A DNA stretch of 64,000 bases from Saccharothrix violaceirubra (GCF_014203755.1 NZ_JACHJS010000001.1:3100001-3164000), one strand, 5' to 3'; shown: positions 50,627 to 59,608, numbered from the stretch's first letter. Notes: generated from the sequence alone by a model not told the origin. Numbers and translations are program-made.

Positions 50627-51787
50627 TCAGCGGTCGGCGCGCAGGACCGGTGCGAACAGCACCAGGCCCGCGGCCAGGGCGGTGACGACGAGGAACGACA
50701 CGGTCAGGCTGGTGGCCTCGGCGATACCGCCCACCAGCGACGGCGCGATCAGCCCCGAGGTGTACATGAGCGTCGCGACACCCGCGATGGCCCGGTTGGT
50801 GTCCGGTCCCCGGTGCCCGGCCGCCGCGAACGCCAGCGGCACGACCACCGCGACGCCCAGCCCGATCAGACCGAACCCGGCGATCGCCGCCACCGGGCTG
50901 CCCGAGAGCACCACCAGCAGGCCGCCCGCGACCGCGATCACGGCGCCCGTACGCACGGTCGTCACCGCGCCGAAGCGGTCGACCACCCGGTCGCCGAGCA
51001 CCCGCGCCACGACCATCGTGAGCGTGAAGCCGGTGGTGGACGCCGCCGCCAGGCCCGCCGACGTGCCGAGCACGTCCTTGAGGTACATGGCCGACCAGTC
51101 CAGGCTCGCGCCCTCGGCGAACACCGCGCAGAACGCGACCGCGCCGATCAGCAGGGCGCCCCGGGTCGGCAGCGAGAACCGCGGCGGCGCCTCGGCGTCG
51201 GGTTCGGGGCGCATGTCGAGCGCGCCGCGGGTCACGACCACGCCGGCCAGCGTCAGCACCGCGGCGGCGCCGAGGTGGTGCACGGGTGCCGGGATCTCCA
51301 GGTGCGCGGCCAGGGTGCCGACCGCCGAGCCGACCAGCGTGCCCGCGCTCCACATGCCGTGCAGGCCGGACATGATCGACCGGCCGAGCAGGCGTTCCAC
51401 CTCGACGCCGACCGCGTTCATGACCACGTCGGAGCTGCCCGCCGCCGCGCCGAAGGTCAGCAGCGCCAGGCACAGCGTGACCAGGTTCGGTGCCAGCGAG
51501 GGCAGGATCAGGGCGAGCGTCCACAGGCTCAGCAGGACGCGCAGGGCGTTGCGCGTGCCCAGCACGTGGGTGATGCGGGACGCGAGCGGCATGGCCAGGG
51601 CGGCGCCGATCGCGGGGCACGCGAGGGCGAGGCCGAGTTGGCCGGGACCGACCCCGGCGTGCTGCTGGATCCACGGCAGCCGGGTCGCGAACGACCCGAG
51701 CACCACGCCGTGCACCACGAACACGGCGGTGATCGCGAAGCGGGCTCGCTTCACCGCCGGATCGGCGGTGGTGGTAGTCGTGACCAC
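50627..51787 (-). CDS. MFS transporter (YbjJ-like)
   Basis: A 386-residue transporter with twelve hydrophobic segments. Features: GSFATRLPWIQQHAGVGPGQ in the first half, GAAAGSSDVVMNAVGVEVER, and the second-half ARVLGDRVVDRFGAV motif A copy. This resembles the YbjJ/fucose-permease-related group thought to carry sugars or drugs. It is divergent from a ROK regulator, and the palindrome between them suggests direct repression. The GTG start at 51787 lies close to that operator. Confidence 0.85.
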   Translation of the reverse strand: MVTTTTTADPAVKRARFAITAVFVVHGVVLGSFATRLPWIQQHAGVGPGQLGLALACPAIGAALAMPLASRITHVLGTRNALRVLLSLWTLALILPSLAPNLVTLCLALLTFGAAAGSSDVVMNAVGVEVERLLGRSIMSGLHGMWSAGTLVGSAVGTLAAHLEIPAPVHHLGAAAVLTLAGVVVTRGALDMRPEPDAEAPPRFSLPTRGALLIGAVAFCAVFAEGASLDWSAMYLKDVLGTSAGLAAASTTGFTLTMVVARVLGDRVVDRFGAVTTVRTGAVIAVAGGLLVVLSGSPVAAIAGFGLIGLGVAVVVPLAFAAAGHRGPDTNRAIAGVATLMYTSGLIAPSLVGGIAEATSLTVSFLVVTALAAGLVLFAPVLRADR

Positions 51788-51810
51788 GTTGACCCCCAGT
51801 CGTCGGTACG

Positions 51811-51838
51811 ATCAGGAAACTATCAGGAAGCCTTCCTG
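51811..51838. promoter_or_regulatory. Operator between the MFS and ROK genes
   Basis: A perfect palindrome CAGGAAG-C-CTTCCTG (51824-51838) is preceded 13 bases upstream by a half-site ATCAGGAAAC (51811-51820). This arrangement, between divergently transcribed genes, is the expected binding site of the adjacent ROK regulator. Confidence 0.8.
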
Positions 51839-51855
51839 AAAGAAAGTGGTTCGCC

Positions 51856-53016
51856 ATGCCCGCGTCACCGAGCGTCGCCCGCGCCATCAACGACCGCGCC
51901 GCCCTCCTGCTGCTGTGCGACGGTCCGCTCACGGCCGGCCGACTGGCCGAGCTGACCGGTTTGTCCCGCCCGAGCACCGCCGACCTGCTCAAACGGCTCC
52001 AGGGCGCAGGTCTGGTCACCGTGGTCGGCGCGGCCGAGGAGCGCCGGCGCGGGCCCAACGCCCTGCTCTACGGCCTGATCAGCGACCGCGTGCACGTCGC
52101 CGCACTCGACATCCGCAGGCAGAGCGCCTCGGTCGTGGTGGGCGACCTGCTCGGCGACGTGCTCGCCGAGGCGACCGTGCCGCTCGACGGGGGCCGGCAC
52201 GCGGTCGAGCGCACGACCGAGCTGCTCGCCGAAACCCTGGGCGCGGCCGGCGTGGACACGCCGCACACCATCTGCATGGGTGTCCCCGGACTCGTGGACC
52301 CGGCGACCGGCACGCTGCGCGTCGTGCCCGGCATGCCCGACTGGCACGTGCCGCTGATCCAGGCGTTGCGCGCGAGCCTGCCGCGCCTGGTCGTGGACAA
52401 CGAGACCACGTTCGCCGCGCTGGCCGAACACCGCGCGGGCGCGGCCCGCGACCGCGACTCGTTCGCCATGCTGTGGCTGGGCAACGGGCCCGGCGGCGCG
52501 CTCGTGCTCGACGGCAAACCGCGGCGCGGCGCGTCCGGCGGCGCGGGCGAACTCTGCTACCTGCCGGTGCCCGGCATGCCCGTGCCCACGGCGACCGGTC
52601 CGGGCGGGCTGCACGGCCTGGTGTCGTCCGACTCGGTCGTGGCGCTGGCCGCCGACCACGGCGTGACCGCGCCGGTGGTGCCCGGCGAACCCGCCGGTGC
52701 GGCGGTCACGCGCGCGGCGGTCGAAGCGGGCGCGGACCGCTTCCTCGACGCCCTCGCCGACCGGGTCGCCGTGGGTGCGATGGCGATCACCGCCGTGGTC
52801 GACCCGGGCTGCGTGGTGCTCGGCGGCGAACTCGGCCACGCCGGGGGAGCGGTCCTGGCCGACCGGGTCGCGCAACGGCTGCTCGCCGCGACGCCCATGC
52901 CCACGCAGGTGCGGGCCGGGGCGTTCGGCGGGGCGGGCATCCTGCGCGGCGCCCTGCTGACCGCCTGCGACGCGGCCCGCGACGACCTGTTCGGCCCGGC
53001 CGACCCGCGCGGGTGA
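51856..53016 (+). CDS. ROK-family transcriptional repressor
   Basis: A 386-residue regulator: winged helix (INDRAALLLLCDGPLTAGRL, LTGLSRPSTADLLKRLQ), then the ROK sugar-kinase-like fold with DIRRQSASVVVGDLLG, VDNETTFAALAEHRAG and a C-terminal GCVVLGGEL. The canonical zinc motif CxCGxxGC is missing (GELCYLPVPG instead), so it cannot be a typical zinc-dependent ROK kinase; it belongs to the regulator branch. It is divergent from the MFS transporter and likely represses that gene and itself through the palindrome between them. Confidence 0.85.
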   Translation: MPASPSVARAINDRAALLLLCDGPLTAGRLAELTGLSRPSTADLLKRLQGAGLVTVVGAAEERRRGPNALLYGLISDRVHVAALDIRRQSASVVVGDLLGDVLAEATVPLDGGRHAVERTTELLAETLGAAGVDTPHTICMGVPGLVDPATGTLRVVPGMPDWHVPLIQALRASLPRLVVDNETTFAALAEHRAGAARDRDSFAMLWLGNGPGGALVLDGKPRRGASGGAGELCYLPVPGMPVPTATGPGGLHGLVSSDSVVALAADHGVTAPVVPGEPAGAAVTRAAVEAGADRFLDALADRVAVGAMAITAVVDPGCVVLGGELGHAGGAVLADRVAQRLLAATPMPTQVRAGAFGGAGILRGALLTACDAARDDLFGPADPRG

Positions 53017-53086
53017 TCCCTGATTTGTCCCCGATCTCCGGGTGATCTTGTGGCCACGCGGGGCGCGCTGCCGCCAGGGTCATGGC

Positions 53087-54448
53087 ATGCGCTTGACGGC
53101 TCTCGGTCTCACCGTCGCCGCACTGATGGCGATTCCCGTTGCGGCACAGGCGGAATCCCCGCGTGACGACATCGACTGGACCGCGTCGGGCTGTCCCACC
53201 GGCCTCGACTGCGGCACGCTCGAACTCCCCGTGGACTGGGCCCGCCCGCACGGGGAGACGTTCCGGCTCGCCCTGGCCCGCCGCCCGGCCGTCCCCGGCG
53301 CGCGTCGGATCGGCGTCTTGGTCGTCGTCCCCGGCGGACCCGGCGACTCCGGTGTGGACCACGTGTCCCGGTTCCGGGACCCGGCGCTCGACGGGTTCGA
53401 CATCGTCGGGTTCGACGCGCGCGGCATCAAACGCAGCAGCCCGGTCGTCTGCTCCGCCGACGTGCTCGCCCGCCGGCCCGCGACCCCAGTCGACCAGCCC
53501 GGGTTCGACCGGCTCGTGGCCTACAACCGGGAACTGCACGACGACTGCGTCCGCCACACCGGGCCGATCGCCGACCACGTCGACACCGGATCGGTCGTCC
53601 GCGACCTGGAGGCGGTCCGTCGCGCGCTCGGCGAGCCGAAGATCAGCCTGTTCGGCCACTCGTACGGCACGCTCCTGGGCCTGGCCTACGCCGAACGGCA
53701 CGGCGACCGGTTGCGCGCGCTCGCGCTCACCGGGCTCTTCGACCACAGCCAGGACACCGGCGGGTTCCTGCGCACGTCCGCCGTGGCCGTCGAGGACGCG
53801 TTCCACCAGTTCGTGCGGTGGTGCGACACGACGCCGTCGTGCGCGCTGCACGGACGTGACGTCGTGGCGGCGTGGGACGACCTGCTGGCGCGTGCCGACC
53901 GCGGCGAGGTGCCCGGCCAGACCGCGGAGTCGTTGTCGATCGCGGCGCACAGGTCGTTCTACGGTCCCGATCACCAGACCTTGGCGAACCTGATCGCCGG
54001 TGCGCCCGCCCGGTCGGCCACGACCACCCCGTACCCGTTCCAGGCGATCTTCTGCGACGACTTCCGCGTCAAGATCCGCGACTACGCCGAGTTCTCGCGC
54101 TACGCCGACCAACAGCGCCGCCTCGCGCCGCACATGCGCGGTGCCCTTCGTCAATTCGGTGCGGTGACGAGCTGCATCGGGTGGTCGGACCGGGTCTCCT
54201 TCCCGCAACACCTGTTGACGCCGCATCGCGGGACGCCGCCGATCCTGCTGATGAACTCGCGCCACGACCCGGCGGGCCTGTACTCGTGGGCGCGTGAGGT
54301 CGAACGGCAGGCGCGGGGCCGCGCGACGCTGGTGACGTACGAGGGCCCGGGCCACAACGTCTACCCGAAGACCTCGTGCACCACCACGACGATGCACCGC
54401 TACCTGGTCGACCTGACCGTGCCCACGACGACGTCCTGTCCGGCCTGA
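53087..54448 (+). CDS. Secreted alpha/beta hydrolase, TAP-like peptidase
   Basis: A 453-residue secreted protein: signal peptide (LTVAALMAIPVAAQA), DWTASGCPTGLDCGTLELPV at the mature N-terminus, oxyanion loop VVPGGPGDSGVD, nucleophile Ser in SLFGHSYGTLLGLAYAE, acid in LLMNSRHDPAGL and His in YEGPGHNVY, ending with the TAP C-terminal domain. Homologues include tripeptidyl aminopeptidases and mycobacterial lipases (Caeeiml type). ATG at 53087 chosen because the signal peptide starts there; CAGGGTC lies upstream. Confidence 0.88.
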   Translation: MRLTALGLTVAALMAIPVAAQAESPRDDIDWTASGCPTGLDCGTLELPVDWARPHGETFRLALARRPAVPGARRIGVLVVVPGGPGDSGVDHVSRFRDPALDGFDIVGFDARGIKRSSPVVCSADVLARRPATPVDQPGFDRLVAYNRELHDDCVRHTGPIADHVDTGSVVRDLEAVRRALGEPKISLFGHSYGTLLGLAYAERHGDRLRALALTGLFDHSQDTGGFLRTSAVAVEDAFHQFVRWCDTTPSCALHGRDVVAAWDDLLARADRGEVPGQTAESLSIAAHRSFYGPDHQTLANLIAGAPARSATTTPYPFQAIFCDDFRVKIRDYAEFSRYADQQRRLAPHMRGALRQFGAVTSCIGWSDRVSFPQHLLTPHRGTPPILLMNSRHDPAGLYSWAREVERQARGRATLVTYEGPGHNVYPKTSCTTTTMHRYLVDLTVPTTTSCPA

Positions 54449-54450
54449 CC

Positions 54451-55311
54451 TCACCGCCTCCCGCGCAGCACGTCGATCAACGCGTCGAGGTTGTCGTGGA
54501 ACGTCTCGTAGCGCAGCTCGACGACCGGCGCCGACACCAGACCGCGCAACGGTTCCGGCAGGTCGTCGGCAGCCGGCGCGCGCTGGTCGTCGACCAGCGC
54601 CACGACCGTCCGCAGGCCTCGGCGCAGCGCGGTGTCGATCGCGACGTGCACCGGGTCGTCCACCCGCGCCAGTCGGGTGCGGCCGTCGGCGTCGGCGGCG
54701 GTGGTCCAGTCCTTCCCCACGACCACGATCACCGCCTCGGCGGCGTCCAGGTCGGCGACGACGGCCGTCGGCCGGTCGCGCAGGTCGAGCCGGTCGGCGA
54801 TCCGCCCGGCCACGTGGTCGTCGAGGCCCGCGTGGCGGACGACGTGGACGCGGGTGGCGGCGGCGTCGGGCTCCTCGCTCGTGCTCGACCGGACGACGAG
54901 TTCGGCCAGGGCGCCCAGGTCGACGCCGGAATCGCCGATCAGCCCGACGGCGCGGCCCTCGCCCTCGCGGATGAGGCCGAGCAGCAGGTGCTCCGTGCCG
55001 ATGTACCGGTCGGCGAGCCGTTTCGACTCGCGCAGGGACAGTTCCAGCACCCGTTTCATCCTCGGGGTGAACGGGATGTGCGACGCGACGGGGCCGCCGT
55101 CGGGTCGCGGCCCCGTGCCGCCGAGGCGGTGGACGAGGTCCCGGTGCGTCAATCCGATCGAGGTCAGGGCACGTGCGGCGGGCCCGCCGTCCTCGGCGAC
55201 CAGGGCGAGCAGGAGGTGCTCGGTGCCGATGGCGGGGTGGTCCAGGGCCCGTGCCTGGTCCTGCGCGCGGGCGATGACCTGGCGGGAGCGGTCGGTGAAG
55301 AGTTCGAACAT
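54451..55311 (-). CDS. Clp N-terminal-domain protein (ClpC-like adaptor)
   Basis: A 286-residue protein with two Clp-N repeats at the N-terminus (FTDRSRQVIARAQDQARALD, GTEHLLLALVAEDGG; and FTPRMKRVLELSLRESKRL, GTEHLLLGLIREGEG) and a C-terminal domain of unknown fold (ATRVHVVRHAGLDDHVAGRI, AEAVIVVVGKDW). No AAA+ ATPase is attached. Such stand-alone proteins may act as adaptors or decoys for the ClpC protease. ATG preceded by GACGACG. It converges on the TAP-like hydrolase gene, two bases apart. Confidence 0.82.
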   Translation of the reverse strand: MFELFTDRSRQVIARAQDQARALDHPAIGTEHLLLALVAEDGGPAARALTSIGLTHRDLVHRLGGTGPRPDGGPVASHIPFTPRMKRVLELSLRESKRLADRYIGTEHLLLGLIREGEGRAVGLIGDSGVDLGALAELVVRSSTSEEPDAAATRVHVVRHAGLDDHVAGRIADRLDLRDRPTAVVADLDAAEAVIVVVGKDWTTAADADGRTRLARVDDPVHVAIDTALRRGLRTVVALVDDQRAPAADDLPEPLRGLVSAPVVELRYETFHDNLDALIDVLRGRR

Positions 55312-55460
55312 CGTCGTCAGCTTTCGTGGGACTTCCCGGTGGACACCTCCGGCGTACCTCTCCACCTGTACACGAACCGCGCGCGACCGTGCCGTGTGTG
55401 TCCACTGTGGACTGATCATGAGTCTTCCCGTGACCACCGGTGTTCGGGCATGATTCACGG

Positions 55461-56438
55461 GTGTTGTCTCCTGTCGAGGTGCTCGCCATGACGCCCTGGG
55501 CCCGGTTGGAGCACGCCTACGGCGACGCGGCCGACCTGCCCGACCGGCTGACCCCGTTGCTGAGTGAGGACTCCGAGGCGGTGGCGAGGGCACTGGCCGT
55601 GCTCGACGCCGCCGTCCTGCACCAGGGCACGATCTATTCGTCCACGGCGCCCGTCGCCGTGTTCGTGGCGGGCATCCTGGCCGATCCCCGCACCGCGGTC
55701 TCCTGCGAGGGCGCCCTCCCGTGGGACCCGCGGGTGCGCCCGGTGCGCGCGGCGCTGCTGGAGTGGCTCGCGGTGGTCGCCGACAGTGCGGCGTTCGAGG
55801 AGTACGACGACCGCGACACGTTGGCGTGCCGAGCGGTGCGCGCCGATCTCGTGGACGCCGTGCTCCCGTTCCTGGACGACCCGGCCGACCCGGTGCGCGT
55901 GGCCGCCCTGGCGGCGGCCGGCCACCTGCTCCGCGCGCCGGAACTGGCGACCCGGCGTACGGAACTGGCGGACCGGCTGCGGTCGTGGGCGGCGAACACG
56001 CCACCGGTGGACCGCGTCCGCGTGGCGTTGACGTTGTCGTGCTGGGGCATCGCGCCACACGAGGCCCTGACCGACCCCGACCCGGTGGTACGGGCGTACG
56101 CGGCGATCTCGCCGGCGCTGGACACCGACCCCAGGGCGTTGGACGAGGTGCGCACCGCGCTGCGCGACCCGGAATCCGCCGATGCCTGGTTCGCCGACGA
56201 ACCACTGCCGCACCTGGACCACAGATTCGGTGCCTGCCTGGTGGAGGCGCTGCTGAGACGGACCGCCACCTTCGAGGAGGTGGAGGAGGAAGCCGCGGCC
56301 GTGGCCCGGTCGACGGAGAAAATCGGCCTGACCCCCATGCTCGAACGCGCCTTCACGCCACCGGTGTTCACCGACGACCAGTTGACCCCGGCTCAACGCC
56401 GCTTCCGCGACGTGTTGGACAAGCACGTCTTGTCGTGA
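55461..56438 (+). CDS. HEAT-like repeat protein of unknown function
   Basis: A 325-residue all-helical protein (LEHAYGDAADLPDRLTPLLS, AGILADPRTAVSC, PVRAALLEWLAVVAD, ADPVRVAALAAAGHLL, DPDPVVRAYAAISPAL) with the periodic helix pairs of HEAT/ARM repeats, a scaffold for protein-protein contacts. Actinobacterial proteins of this type are often annotated as HEAT-repeat hypotheticals. The GTG at 55461 is the first start after TGATTCACGG. It is followed directly by the reverse-oriented 22-nt repeat array. Confidence 0.62.
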   Translation: MLSPVEVLAMTPWARLEHAYGDAADLPDRLTPLLSEDSEAVARALAVLDAAVLHQGTIYSSTAPVAVFVAGILADPRTAVSCEGALPWDPRVRPVRAALLEWLAVVADSAAFEEYDDRDTLACRAVRADLVDAVLPFLDDPADPVRVAALAAAGHLLRAPELATRRTELADRLRSWAANTPPVDRVRVALTLSCWGIAPHEALTDPDPVVRAYAAISPALDTDPRALDEVRTALRDPESADAWFADEPLPHLDHRFGACLVEALLRRTATFEEVEEEAAAVARSTEKIGLTPMLERAFTPPVFTDDQLTPAQRRFRDVLDKHVLS

Positions 56439-56454
56439 TCGGAAAATCCATCCG

Positions 56455-56581
56455 ATCGGGATGTCCGAACGCGTATTTCAGCATGCCTGAACGCGTAGTT
56501 CGGCATGTCCGAACGGACGACTCGCGTGCTCCGAGTGCACAACTCGCGGTGTCCGAACGCATAACTCGCACGTTCGCGCAG
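56455..56581 (+). repeat. 22-nt phased tandem repeat array, right locus
   Basis: Consecutive 22-base units start at 56472, 56494, 56516, 56538 and 56560, with a partial unit before. The best-preserved unit reads CACAACTCGCGGTGTCCGAA plus CG (56538-56559), the exact complement of the unit at 8723-8744. The array lies in the 364-base gap after the HEAT-like gene; nothing else is seen there apart from the promoter of the 65-aa gene near 56700-56790. Confidence 0.82.
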
Positions 56582-56802
56582 GCGGGCCATGCGGGGAGGG
56601 GTGCGACGGCTCTTTCCGGTGGTCTGCCCTGGCGGCGAGCGACCCCGGCTCCTCATCCCCGGCACAAAAGATTCCCACTGAATTGGCATAAAGTCGGATC
56701 CCGGTCCCGTGGATCATAGATTTCGAGTGCTGCTAACTTGTGATCGAGGCGGCATCTGGTCGCGCTGAGGAACTGCCGTAACGAACCGGGGGGTCCGGGT
56801 AA

Positions 56803-57000
56803 ATGGAACGTATTCCAGTGGGCTGGCGCGCGGCACTCGCCGTTTGGGGAGTCCTGTGCCTGCTGTCCCTCCTGGGCTGGGTGGCACTGGGTGTGAGCGG
56901 CTCGGGGTGGACATTCCCCTACTGGCTGTTCGGCTTCGGGGTGATGATCGTGTGGCTGCTGCTCGCGGTGTTCGTGGCACGCAGCCGATCGGCGGAGTAG
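56803..57000 (+). CDS. Small membrane protein, 65 aa
   Basis: Two membrane helices (ALAVWGVLCLLSLLGWVALG and LFGFGVMIVWLLLAVFVA) joined by GVSGSGWTFPYW, with a short basic tail (RSRSAE). GGGGGGTCC precedes the ATG. Not recognised; two-helix proteins of this size are common in actinobacteria. It is upstream of, and probably not co-transcribed with, the ABC-F gene, whose own promoter-like TACAGT lies between them. Confidence 0.65.
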   Translation: MERIPVGWRAALAVWGVLCLLSLLGWVALGVSGSGWTFPYWLFGFGVMIVWLLLAVFVARSRSAE

Positions 57001-57091
57001 GACACGCGAAGGCACACCGGGTCGTCGGGGAAGCGGCGGAAGTCACGGAACCCCGTGAATGAACCCCCACGGCGACCCGGATCGCCTTTGC

Positions 57092-57097
57092 TACAGT
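57092..57097 (+). promoter_or_regulatory. Candidate -10 for the ABC-F leader
   Basis: TACAGT about 28 bases before the leader-peptide ATG would start an mRNA with a short 5' end before the leader ribosome site. A -35 was not evident. Confidence 0.4.
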
Positions 57098-57124
57098 TCG
57101 AGGACCAGACCTCAGGAGGCGGAC

Positions 57125-57154
57125 ATGGCAGGTGACGACGACATCTCCGGGTGA
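57125..57154 (+). CDS. Nine-codon leader ORF upstream of the ABC-F gene
   Basis: AGGAGG (57114-57119) followed at normal spacing by ATG encodes MAGDDDISG and a TGA. The stop is 117 bases before the ABC-F start, and the interval contains GATCGC/GCGATC-type complementary arms (57227-57244) and other pairings near the ABC-F start. Short translated leaders of this kind control several ABC-F resistance genes by ribosome stalling; here the mechanism is inferred from the arrangement only. Confidence 0.6.
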   Translation: MAGDDDISG

Positions 57155-57271
57155 AGCACCCCTGGATGTCCCCGTCGCCCCTGTCCCCGCGCGCGACCGA
57201 TCTCCCATGATCGATTGCCCGTGACCGATCGCCCGCGCGCGATCGCGCATCCCGATCCGAGGTCTTCCACG

Positions 57272-58891
57272 ATGTCCGACGCATTCGTCGTCCTGTCCGA
57301 CCTGTCCTTCTCCTGGCCCGACGACACCCCCGTCTTCGACGGCCTGTCCGGCACCTTCGCCGCCGGCCGCACGGGTCTCGTCGCGCCCAACGGCGCCGGC
57401 AAGAGCACCCTGCTGCGCCTGATCGCCGGCGACCTGCGCCCCACCGCCGGCACCGCGACGGTGGACGGCACGTTCGGCTACCTGCCGCAGACCCTGCCCC
57501 TGACCGCCGACGCGACCGTGGCCGAGGTCCTCGGCATCGCGGAGATCCTGTCCGCACTCGACGCCGTGGAGTCCGGCGACGCGAGCGAGGAGCACTTCAC
57601 CACCATCGGCACGGAGTGGGACGTCGAGGAACGCACCCGCGCCCAACTCGACCGGCTCGGCCTGGGCGACCTGGCCATGGACCGGCGGACCGGCACGCTC
57701 AGCGGCGGGCAGATCGTCTCCCTGGGGCTGGCCGCACGCCTGCTCGAACGCCCCGACGTGCTGCTGCTCGACGAACCCACCAACAACCTCGACCGCGACG
57801 CCAAGGCCCGCCTGCACGACGTGCTCGCGCACTGGTCGGGTTGCCTGGTCCTGGTCAGCCACGATCGCGAGCTGCTCGACGCGATGGACCGGATCGTCGA
57901 GCTGGAACGCGGCGACCTCCGTTCCTACGGCGGCAACTTCACGCTCTACCAGGAGACCGTCGAAGCCGAACGCGAGGTCGCCGCGCGCAACGTCCGCAAC
58001 GCCGAGCAGGACCTCAAGCGCGAGAAGCGGGAACTCCAGCAGGCCCGGGAGCGGTCCGCCCGCCGGGCGGGCAACGCCGCGCGCAACCTCGGCAACGCCG
58101 GCCTGCCGAAGCTGTTCGCGGGGAACATGAAGAACAACGCCCAACGTTCGGCGGGCAGGGCCGACGAGACCCACACGTCACGGGTGGGCGACGCCAGGGC
58201 CAGGCTGGACGAGGCCGAACGCGCGCTGCGCGACGACAAGCGGATCGCCCTTGAGCTGCCCGACACGACCGTCCCCGCCGGTCGGACCCTGTTCGAGGGC
58301 GAGGGGATCCGCCGCGGCGTGCTCGCCGGCGTCGACCTGACCGTGCGCGGCCCGGAGCGGATCGCGTTGACGGGCCCGAACGGCAGCGGCAAGTCCACGC
58401 TGCTGCGCGTGCTCGACGGCGACCTGGTACCGGACGAGGGCACGATCCGCCGCGCGGACGGTCGCGTCGCGTACCTGTCACAGCGGTTGGACCTGCTCGA
58501 CCCGGACCGGACGATCGCGGAGAACTTCGCCGGGTTCGCGCCGTCGTTGCCCGAGTCGCGGCGGCTGACCCTGCTGGCACGCTTCCTGTTCCGGGGCGCC
58601 CGGGCGCACCTGCCGGTGGGCGTGCTGTCCGGCGGCGAACGGCTGCGGGCCACGCTGGCGTGCGTGCTGTTCGCCGAACCCGCGCCGCACCTGCTGCTGC
58701 TCGACGAGCCGACGAACAACCTGGACCTGGTCAGCGTCGAGCAGTTGGAGCAGGCGCTCAACGCCTACCGGGGTGCGTTCGTCGTGGTCAGCCACGACGA
58801 ACGGTTCCTGTCGGGCATCGGCGTGCGGCGGCGGGTGGGCTTGGTGGGCGGTCGGCTCGTGGCTCAGCAGAACTCGTCGAGCAGCCGGTAG
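57272..58891 (+). CDS. ABC-F family ATPase (ribosome-protection type)
   Basis: A 539-residue protein with two ABC domains and no membrane segments. First: Walker A APNGAGKSTLLRL, signature LSGGQIVSLGLAARLL, Walker B VLLLDEPTNNLD. Linker of about 80 residues (NAEQDLKREKRELQQARERS, then the basic AGNAARNLGNAGLPKLFAGN) where ABC-F proteins carry the tip that enters the peptidyl-transferase region. Second: GPNGSGKSTLLRVLDG, LSGGERLRATLACVLF, LLLLDEPTNNLDL. ABC-F proteins dislodge macrolide-, lincosamide- or pleuromutilin-type antibiotics or act in translation control. A leader ORF precedes it, and a kinase gene overlaps its 3' end by 28 bases on the other strand. Confidence 0.88.
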   Translation: MSDAFVVLSDLSFSWPDDTPVFDGLSGTFAAGRTGLVAPNGAGKSTLLRLIAGDLRPTAGTATVDGTFGYLPQTLPLTADATVAEVLGIAEILSALDAVESGDASEEHFTTIGTEWDVEERTRAQLDRLGLGDLAMDRRTGTLSGGQIVSLGLAARLLERPDVLLLDEPTNNLDRDAKARLHDVLAHWSGCLVLVSHDRELLDAMDRIVELERGDLRSYGGNFTLYQETVEAEREVAARNVRNAEQDLKREKRELQQARERSARRAGNAARNLGNAGLPKLFAGNMKNNAQRSAGRADETHTSRVGDARARLDEAERALRDDKRIALELPDTTVPAGRTLFEGEGIRRGVLAGVDLTVRGPERIALTGPNGSGKSTLLRVLDGDLVPDEGTIRRADGRVAYLSQRLDLLDPDRTIAENFAGFAPSLPESRRLTLLARFLFRGARAHLPVGVLSGGERLRATLACVLFAEPAPHLLLLDEPTNNLDLVSVEQLEQALNAYRGAFVVVSHDERFLSGIGVRRRVGLVGGRLVAQQNSSSSR

Positions 58892-59595
58892 AAGTCCGAC
58901 TTGGCCGCGTCCGGTGAGATGCCGTAGCGGTGCAGGTACCGGTCCGCGTAGACCGGGCCGTAGTCGGGGTTGAGATCGCCCGCGAGCGAACGCGTGGCGA
59001 TGGCGAGATCGGTCCACCGGTCGGCGACACCCAGCCGGCCGGTGTCCACCACGCCGGTCACCCGGCAGGTGTCCGGGTCGAACAGCACGTTGGGCAGCGA
59101 CAGGTCGCCGTGGCACACCACAAGATCCTCGCCGTCGGGCGTGGTCGCGAGCAGTTCCGCGACGAGCCGGTCCCGGCTCCACCCGCGGCGTTCCTCGTCC
59201 AGGTCGTCGAGGTCCACGTCGGCGGCGAGCGCCTCCGGCACGGTCACCGCGAGGCGCCGGTCGAACGGGCAGTCGTCCACCGGCAGCGCGTGCAGCCGGC
59301 GGGTCAGGTCGGCGAGCGCGTCGACCACGCGTGGTCGCAGGTCGGCGGCCCACGGGTCGGCCGCGGTGCGACCGGGCACCGCCGCGGTGACCAGCAGGCC
59401 GGGTGCGCACTCCAGCACCTCGGCGGCCGGGATGCCGTGCTCGCGCAGCCAGACCAGGCGCCGACCCTCGCCGACCAGGTCGAGATCGGCCGACTCCTTC
59501 CGGTACACGCCGCCGCGACGACGCACGGAGGCGCCGGACATGCCCACGGTCACCTCTTCCCACATGAGGTGATCATCCCATCGAGCGTTTGACAC
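58864..59595 (-). CDS. Aminoglycoside 3'-phosphotransferase-like kinase
   Basis: A 243-residue APH-fold kinase: VTVGMSGASVRRRGGVYRKE (nucleotide loop and Lys), the Brenner loop VVCHGDLSLPNVLFD and the DFG-like VVDTGRLGVADRWTDLA, then AIATRSLAGDLNPDYG and a C-terminal aromatic/acidic end. These match APH(3') enzymes, which inactivate kanamycin/neomycin, although housekeeping relatives exist; size is slightly short for the class. GTG start retained because the conserved MWEEVTVG begins only ten residues in. It overlaps the ABC-F gene tail to tail, so two potential resistance genes are packed together. Confidence 0.82.
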   Translation of the reverse strand: MSNARWDDHLMWEEVTVGMSGASVRRRGGVYRKESADLDLVGEGRRLVWLREHGIPAAEVLECAPGLLVTAAVPGRTAADPWAADLRPRVVDALADLTRRLHALPVDDCPFDRRLAVTVPEALAADVDLDDLDEERRGWSRDRLVAELLATTPDGEDLVVCHGDLSLPNVLFDPDTCRVTGVVDTGRLGVADRWTDLAIATRSLAGDLNPDYGPVYADRYLHRYGISPDAAKSDFYRLLDEFC

Positions 59596-59608
59596 GGCCG
59601 CGACCGTC

